Virus record (IMG/VR): IMGVR_UViG_3300042311_000577
Coordinates: 1 to 64,000 of that record
Source: a virus
Strand: one strand, 5' to 3'
Length of the DNA stretch: 64,000 nucleotides
Position numbers and translations under genes: made by a program. This document shows positions 58,618 through 64,000 of this stretch, piece after piece. Under the pieces are notes generated by a model. That model was not told where the DNA came from, did no database searches, and saw only the letters and a list, made by a program, of their open reading frames with translations. How positions within the stretch are numbered: the stretch's first letter is position 1; every line of letters starts with the position of its first letter.

Positions 58618-61600
58618 ATTGTTTCATTAATTGTGTATTTTGAACCATGATACTACCGGCTGTAAGTTTTCCATCTGCAACCTCTGTACTAAAAAACTCA
58701 TCTCTAAATTTTCTAATATTTGTTCCTTGATTAGAAAGTGATTTTGTTAATGTCATCATTTCAGGTTCTTTACCAGGACCTACATATTCTGGCCATTGCG
58801 CTTGAACAGTCATTGTTGAAGGATCCATTTTATTTCTCATATATGTAAGACTAAAATTAGGAAATAATGGATCTTTATATTCTACACCTTTATCACCAGC
58901 AGCTTCAATTCTAATTTGTTCTACGGTTTTAAATGAGTTTTTATATAACTCAACATTCAATAAATTTTTAGCATCCGTAATTAAAGTAATACCATTCTTT
59001 AATACATTATTATAATCATCCTTGTCTTTCCAAATTTTATTATCATCACTTGTAGGTTCCCATTTTTTTAAATATTCTGCTGGTAATTTAAATGTAACAG
59101 ATGCTTTATCAGATCTACCACCACCAACTGATCCAACAGCTGTAATGAAAGATTTTAAATTCTCATCTATTTTACCTCCAGCTTTCATCATTAAATCAGA
59201 ATATATTGCTGCAAATGCTCTGTTATTTTCCTCTGCACCATCCTTAAGATCTGACCAAGGAGTATTTACACCTGAAAATGATACCCTATTGTTTTCAGTA
59301 TCTTTAAATGATAAATTATTTAAAGCACCTTTTACTTGTAAAAAATGTTCATATGATGGTGAATATACACCAGGTTCAATTTGAACAGCAGCCGCACCTT
59401 TATTCATTAAACCACCACCAGCTCCTCCAAATGCGCCTGTAACAGGAGTTTGTAAACTTTCAATAAGTTTAACTTTAGAATCTTTCATTGCATTAAACTC
59501 ATCTCCAAGATCCATTTCTTCACCAAATATACCTGTTTGAGCATTAACAAGACGCATAGTTTCAACAGGATTACTACTAAACATATTATAAATACCTTCT
59601 ATTCCTGAAGCTGCTAAGTATGTTCCTCCAGCTAATAATGCACCTACACCACCTGTAAATGCAGCACCTGGTCCTGTAGGAGCACCTACGGCTGCTCCTG
59701 TTCCAAAACCTAATAATGTTTCACTTGCTAATTGTGTAAAACTAAAACCATCATCACGTATTAAGGCATCAGGATTTTTTCTTGCAATATTTTTATAAAA
59801 TTGATCAGCATCTTGAATTGGATTATAATTATGATCATACATATATTCTGCATAGTTATAACCTTGTGCTTTTAATTTCTGAATAGTTTCTTCAGCAGCT
59901 TGTTTTTTATTTGCAATTATAGCGGCTTGTGCACCAGCATAATCATCTAAAGTTTTACTATAATTTCTTAATTGTTCAAAGCTTTTGCTATAATATACAT
60001 AAGGATTATCTCTTCTTTTTTCCATAACTAACATCATTCTTTTTGTCATGTCAGTAATTTTAGAAGGATCTGTTTTTCCAGGTTCTATTGTACTGCTATA
60101 ACCAGAAAGTTTTTCTTCTGCTGTAGGTATATTAAAAGTAGCTCTATATGGTTTTTTAGTAATAGGGTCTGTAAAAACTGTTTTAGATTGAATTTTATTT
60201 TGTCCATCTTTTGCAGTCTTTGAATAAGTACCTTCATTCCAATAAGCTTTATCTTCTTTTTCAAGAGAAGTTTCATATTGACCTTGATTTAATAAAGCTC
60301 CGATTTCTTGATCATTTAATGGTGTACCATCACTATGTTCTAGTGCATTATTAGTACCTTTTCCAAGTTGTGTTCTAGGATTACCTTTTATAAATTTAAT
60401 AAGTTCTGCTTTATTAGTTTTAAAGATATCAGCATTACCTACATTAGGAATTGTACCAGAATTAATAATATAATTTATATCATCATCACTTATAGTTTTT
60501 TCATTATAGAGATCTCTTAAAAGGTTAACAGCAAGATTTTTAGCATTAGAACCTTCTTGAGCATACATATCATCAATACTTTTTCTTACAACTTCAGGAT
60601 CTATTTTTACTCTATCCTTTTCTTCCATATTTGTAAAACCATCTAAGTCACCTAAATTAAAAACTTCAGTAAGTTCTTTTTTCTCTACTAAGTTTCCTTT
60701 ACCATCAGTTGTATATAATCCGGATTTTAATGCAGCTTGATACTGAATTTTTTCCATTGCTAACTGATGCTTGTATCCTGCTAATTCCATTTGACCAGCA
60801 TGTCTTTGTGAAATCAAGGCAGAATCATACTGATACTTTTGTCTTTGTACAGCAAATGGATTTGGATCATAACTTAATTCATAGTTATTAAATGCATGGG
60901 ATCTAATAGCAGCATCTAAATCAGTCTGTAATAATGATGAAGCCATAACAGCATCAACTCTACCTCTCATTTGATTTAAATCATCAAATGATAGTTTATC
61001 TCCACCTTCAGTTAATAATGTCTTATTTACATTATCAGTTATAAGTTTCTCATCACTTTCAGTTTGACTTAGCATCTCACCAATTTTTTCATTGGCATCT
61101 TTATATTTTTCTAATGCACTTTCAGCTGTATAATGAGCAGTACCATTTTTAATAGATTGCTCAATTGAAGATATCATATTATCATTAACTTTCTTTTGAT
61201 TTATTAAATCACTTTTAGTTAACTCAGTTTGTTTTTTTAATACATTCAAAGCTTCATTAAGATATGCTTTTTCAGCAAGATCAGCATTACCACCAAACTC
61301 TGGCCTATCTTTATTAGCCATTGCTTCATCTTTTCTTTTTAGATATGCTTTTGCTGCATATACTTCTTGTATCTTAGGATCTTTACCTAGGATAGAATAA
61401 AACAAACTCTGTAGAGGGGGAATGATTTGCTCCCCGTTTTGTTCAGTTATAATCCAGTCTCCTTGAGGTGTAGTCTTTTTAATTTTATAGTTTAATTGTT
61501 TTGCTAACTCTGCAGCTTTTTTATCCATATTAACATATGGTGTATACTTTACATCACCAAAACTTGTTAATTGCTCATATGGAGTATTCTTAAATTCTTG

Positions 61601-62047
61601 AATTTTATAATCAATTAATCTTAATCCATCTCCCCAATATTCATCATTTGTTTTTTCATCAGTTGAATATCTTTTACCCTCACCTATAGCTTTTTCATTT
61701 GAAGTATTTTTTGTCCATGCCATATCTTTCATAAGATTAGCATCTTCATAAAAAGGTCTAAAAAGCTGAGTTGCTTGTTGAACATTTTGATCTAATGAGA
61801 GATCCAAACCTGTAACTCTTTTTAAATTAAAATCAATTTTCTTAAATGTATTGTCTCTTTTTTTTACACTTTCATCATGTGTCAATGGAGCATTTAAAAT
61901 CTGACCATACATGTTATTAAGCTTACTCCAATTTTGATCATACTGACTTTGTTTTAATTGTAAAACATTTGTAGTAAAATTAAAATCAGGTTGGTAAGGT
62001 TGATAATCCGGTATAAAATCTGTTACTCCTAGTGGATACTGTGCCAT
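58607..62047 (-). CDS. Virion protein (crAss-like, probable internal/cargo protein)
   Basis: 1,146 residues. The start MAQYPLGVTDFIPDYQPYQ is a pattern I recall in crAss-like virion proteins. Mostly charged helices, with a Gly/Ala-rich hydrophobic block (about 765-825, GTGAAVGAPTGPGAAFTGG) that could insert in a membrane. It overlaps the start of the 2,145-residue gene by 11 nt. Role: internal structural or ejected protein; no enzyme motif seen. Confidence 0.8.
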   Translation of the reverse strand: MAQYPLGVTDFIPDYQPYQPDFNFTTNVLQLKQSQYDQNWSKLNNMYGQILNAPLTHDESVKKRDNTFKKIDFNLKRVTGLDLSLDQNVQQATQLFRPFYEDANLMKDMAWTKNTSNEKAIGEGKRYSTDEKTNDEYWGDGLRLIDYKIQEFKNTPYEQLTSFGDVKYTPYVNMDKKAAELAKQLNYKIKKTTPQGDWIITEQNGEQIIPPLQSLFYSILGKDPKIQEVYAAKAYLKRKDEAMANKDRPEFGGNADLAEKAYLNEALNVLKKQTELTKSDLINQKKVNDNMISSIEQSIKNGTAHYTAESALEKYKDANEKIGEMLSQTESDEKLITDNVNKTLLTEGGDKLSFDDLNQMRGRVDAVMASSLLQTDLDAAIRSHAFNNYELSYDPNPFAVQRQKYQYDSALISQRHAGQMELAGYKHQLAMEKIQYQAALKSGLYTTDGKGNLVEKKELTEVFNLGDLDGFTNMEEKDRVKIDPEVVRKSIDDMYAQEGSNAKNLAVNLLRDLYNEKTISDDDINYIINSGTIPNVGNADIFKTNKAELIKFIKGNPRTQLGKGTNNALEHSDGTPLNDQEIGALLNQGQYETSLEKEDKAYWNEGTYSKTAKDGQNKIQSKTVFTDPITKKPYRATFNIPTAEEKLSGYSSTIEPGKTDPSKITDMTKRMMLVMEKRRDNPYVYYSKSFEQLRNYSKTLDDYAGAQAAIIANKKQAAEETIQKLKAQGYNYAEYMYDHNYNPIQDADQFYKNIARKNPDALIRDDGFSFTQLASETLLGFGTGAAVGAPTGPGAAFTGGVGALLAGGTYLAASGIEGIYNMFSSNPVETMRLVNAQTGIFGEEMDLGDEFNAMKDSKVKLIESLQTPVTGAFGGAGGGLMNKGAAAVQIEPGVYSPSYEHFLQVKGALNNLSFKDTENNRVSFSGVNTPWSDLKDGAEENNRAFAAIYSDLMMKAGGKIDENLKSFITAVGSVGGGRSDKASVTFKLPAEYLKKWEPTSDDNKIWKDKDDYNNVLKNGITLITDAKNLLNVELYKNSFKTVEQIRIEAAGDKGVEYKDPLFPNFSLTYMRNKMDPSTMTVQAQWPEYVGPGKEPEMMTLTKSLSNQGTNIRKFRDEFFSTEVADGKLTAGSIMVQNTQLMKQYGK

Positions 62048-62102
62048 AATTTTTTAATTATAAAACTATTAAAATTTTTTAAGTTTACTAAACATAGAAA
62101 GT

Positions 62103-64000
62103 TTACATGATAAAAGGATTCCATGAATCTACATAAACATAACCTCCATTTGCATAAAGCTGGCCTCCAAACTTACCTTTTAATTCTTTAAGTGCTAAGT
62201 AATTTGCCTTCTCATAAGTCATACCATTTCTCATATGTTCTCTAACTATATCTTCTTTGGTAGGACCAGTTGCTCCAGTCAATGGTTTTTCAACTCCAGT
62301 ATGATACATCATTCCATAATCATATTCTGTATTAAACTGTGGAGTAACTTGATTTCTATTATACACGTTAGCCATTTGATCATTAGCCTCCATTACAGCT
62401 CTTGTTGTATTAAAGTTTCTTTTAGTTTTAAGAGCACTACTTAAATTTTGGTCTCTAGCTTGATTTGCTAATCCTTGATTCAATATGTTAGTTCTAGCTT
62501 CATTTACAGCCATATCCATTTGTCCCTTTCTTGCATTGACTGAATTTTGAGTATTTACATTTCTTGCTTGTACATCAGCTACTGCACCTACTCCAGCATT
62601 TAATGCTTTATCTAGTAAGTCACCCATTTGTTTTTGTTTATCAGCTGTAGAACCTGCTTGTGAATACATGATTGCATTTTTCATATTATTAGCTGCTGAA
62701 TTTGCAGCATGTAATTTTGCATCAAATGATTCATAAGCACCAGATGTTTTTGCATCAGGAGGAAGAACAACATTTGTACGTGCTACACCTGTATTAGCTA
62801 AAGCGTTAGTTAAAACATTAAGTTTTGCATTAACACTCCAACGTGGTTTATCAGCAACTTGTCCTTGACTTCCATCTTGACAAACACACTGCTCTTCATT
62901 TTCAATAGGAAATTCTTTTACTTCTCCTGTTACAGGATCAGTACATCTACAAATAAGAGATTCTGTTTCTCCACCACATGATGGATCATCAGTTATACAG
63001 TTTCCATTTTCATCTTTTTTTGCAACTTTTGGTGTACCATCTTCATTGTTTATTGTATTTCCATTTTTATCTTTACAATAACATGGTTCATCATTAGGTT
63101 CATTAACTATATGTTCAGCAATTTGTGATTTACCTTTTACACCTTCAATACAATCTTTATATATACCACCAGCAGCAGGATCACTAATTATTGTGTTTAT
63201 TGCTTTTTGTTTTGCTTCTTCCCATTTTGGATTTGGATTACCGCTAGCATCAGTTGGTCTTTGACCATCTAAATGACCTGGGAAAACTCTTACTAACATA
63301 TCATCAATATCTAATGATGCTTGTATTTTTTTACAAACACCATTTGCAATAGCTACAGGATCACCTCCTCCACCGCCACCACCATGCCAAGTAACTGCTT
63401 GACCTTTAACAATTTTGTATTGACCTTTTGTTCCTATTGAAGATGTAGAAGGAATCCAATCTGAACCAGAAGAAAGTGAACTAACTTGTTTTGAACCAAT
63501 GTTATTTACAGTAACTTGACTATCTCCGGGACCACCAAACTTAGGCATACCACCGTAAGCCATTTGTTCAGGATGATAAGGAAAATCATATCCACCCATT
63601 TGCATTCCATAAGCCGCATATGGTATTCCTCCATAAGCCATCATACCAGGTTGTTGCATCATTTCTGGAGGAGGTATACTACCTTGCATTTGAGCCATTG
63701 ATTCTGGTGAAGCTACTGGAGCTCCACTAGGCATTTGTTGTGGTGCAGCCGGAGCTTGTTGTGCTCCTTGATTCATCATTGCTTGATCTGCTTCCATAGC
63801 TTGCATAGGATTAGTTTGTTGCATTTCTTCTGCTAACATTGGATTTTGTTCTTGCGGCATTTCAGGATTAACACCTTGATTCATTGATTGGGCTAATTGA
63901 TCAGCTTGTTCTTTTAACTCAGGCATTAAATCTTGTTCAGAAATTCCATTAACTTCCATATAAGGTTTAGACATAGCAGGAATACCTTGAGGAAAACCTT
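62103..64000 (-). CDS. Met/Gln/Pro-rich virion protein (5' end beyond window)
   Basis: At least 631 residues. An ATG at 63974 is possible, but the frame stays open to the window edge and the extra residues (GFPQGIPA) match the composition of the protein, so the gene most likely continues past 64,000. The first 140 residues are Met/Gln/Pro/Gly-rich; a Gly block (WHGGGGGGGDP) and a Cys-rich section (CYCKDKNG, SLICRCTD, CVCQDG) follow; the C-terminus is QLYANGGYVYVDSW. Likely a structural virion protein; fold not assigned. Confidence 0.75.
   Translation of the reverse strand, partial: GFPQGIPAMSKPYMEVNGISEQDLMPELKEQADQLAQSMNQGVNPEMPQEQNPMLAEEMQQTNPMQAMEADQAMMNQGAQQAPAAPQQMPSGAPVASPESMAQMQGSIPPPEMMQQPGMMAYGGIPYAAYGMQMGGYDFPYHPEQMAYGGMPKFGGPGDSQVTVNNIGSKQVSSLSSGSDWIPSTSSIGTKGQYKIVKGQAVTWHGGGGGGGDPVAIANGVCKKIQASLDIDDMLVRVFPGHLDGQRPTDASGNPNPKWEEAKQKAINTIISDPAAGGIYKDCIEGVKGKSQIAEHIVNEPNDEPCYCKDKNGNTINNEDGTPKVAKKDENGNCITDDPSCGGETESLICRCTDPVTGEVKEFPIENEEQCVCQDGSQGQVADKPRWSVNAKLNVLTNALANTGVARTNVVLPPDAKTSGAYESFDAKLHAANSAANNMKNAIMYSQAGSTADKQKQMGDLLDKALNAGVGAVADVQARNVNTQNSVNARKGQMDMAVNEARTNILNQGLANQARDQNLSSALKTKRNFNTTRAVMEANDQMANVYNRNQVTPQFNTEYDYGMMYHTGVEKPLTGATGPTKEDIVREHMRNGMTYEKANYLALKELKGKFGGQLYANGGYVYVDSWNPFIM

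Noticed and set aside
59022-59384. Plus-strand open frame of 120 codons inside the 1,146-residue virion gene
   Set aside because: Antisense shadow of a long gene; composition and lack of context argue against it.
34021-64000. Stop-codon recoding (TAG or TGA as sense), as found in some crAss-like phages
   Set aside because: All giant late genes are open in the standard code, and both TAG and TGA are used as normal stops elsewhere in the window.
1-64000. CRISPR array, insertion sequence, integrase or lysogeny module
   Set aside because: No regularly spaced repeats, transposase motifs, inverted terminal repeats, integrase or repressor-like genes were seen.

Overview
The window looks like about 64 kb of a large, lytic, crAss-like bacteriophage (Crassvirales type) infecting a member of the Bacteroidota. 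Base composition is AT-rich. Genes are tightly packed with ATGA or TAATG overlaps, starts lie in A-rich leaders without Shine-Dalgarno motifs, and signal peptides end in Bacteroidota-like A-Q cleavage sites. The main diagnostic feature is a 4,028-residue minus-strand protein with the DFDIDK active-site motif of crAss-like virion RNA polymerases, flanked by other giant virion proteins. No integrase, repressor, terminase, portal or capsid gene is visible; the morphogenesis genes probably lie beyond the right edge.

Positions 1-33,855 are almost entirely plus strand (early and middle genes). Positions 1-5,470 hold small conserved or unknown genes and a noncoding block (2145-2453) containing a tRNA with an insertion in its anticodon arm. 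Positions 5,463-8,850 hold an HNH nuclease, a transcription-factor-like fusion (sigma region 4-like HTH plus RNAP alpha-CTD-like domain), an SF2 helicase, a phage ClpS homologue and a DnaA domain IV-like protein. Positions 8,844-15,165 are accessory: secreted and outer-membrane proteins, membrane proteins, a spore-photoproduct-lyase-like radical SAM protein, a tandem family of about 90-residue proteins, and one isolated minus-strand gene.

Positions 15,197-33,855 are the replication and recombination region: uracil-DNA glycosylase, a possible helicase-loading protein, DnaB-type helicase, Sak4-like ATPase, an SSB-like protein, DnaG-type primase, GIY-YIG nuclease, a VWA/HExxH protein with a MoxR-type AAA+ ATPase, a PD-(D/E)XK exonuclease, family B DNA polymerase and a MazG-like pyrophosphatase. 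G-rich/C-rich hairpins, most followed by T-runs, punctuate this strand.

Positions 33,875-64,000 are minus strand and read right to left (late genes). They encode a Met/Gln-rich virion protein (cut by the window edge), a 1,146-residue virion protein, a 2,145-residue protein with a PD-(D/E)XK nuclease domain, the 4,028-residue RNA polymerase protein (also carrying SLOG-like, HExxH and nucleotidyltransferase-like segments), a 2,020-residue protein with HExxH and LysM, and a 45-residue basic protein. The most likely programme is that virion proteins including the RNAP are ejected with the DNA and transcribe early genes, and that the sigma4/alpha-CTD protein and ClpS then act on host transcription and proteolysis. 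This programme is inference from crAss-like phage biology; the motifs themselves are read from the sequence.
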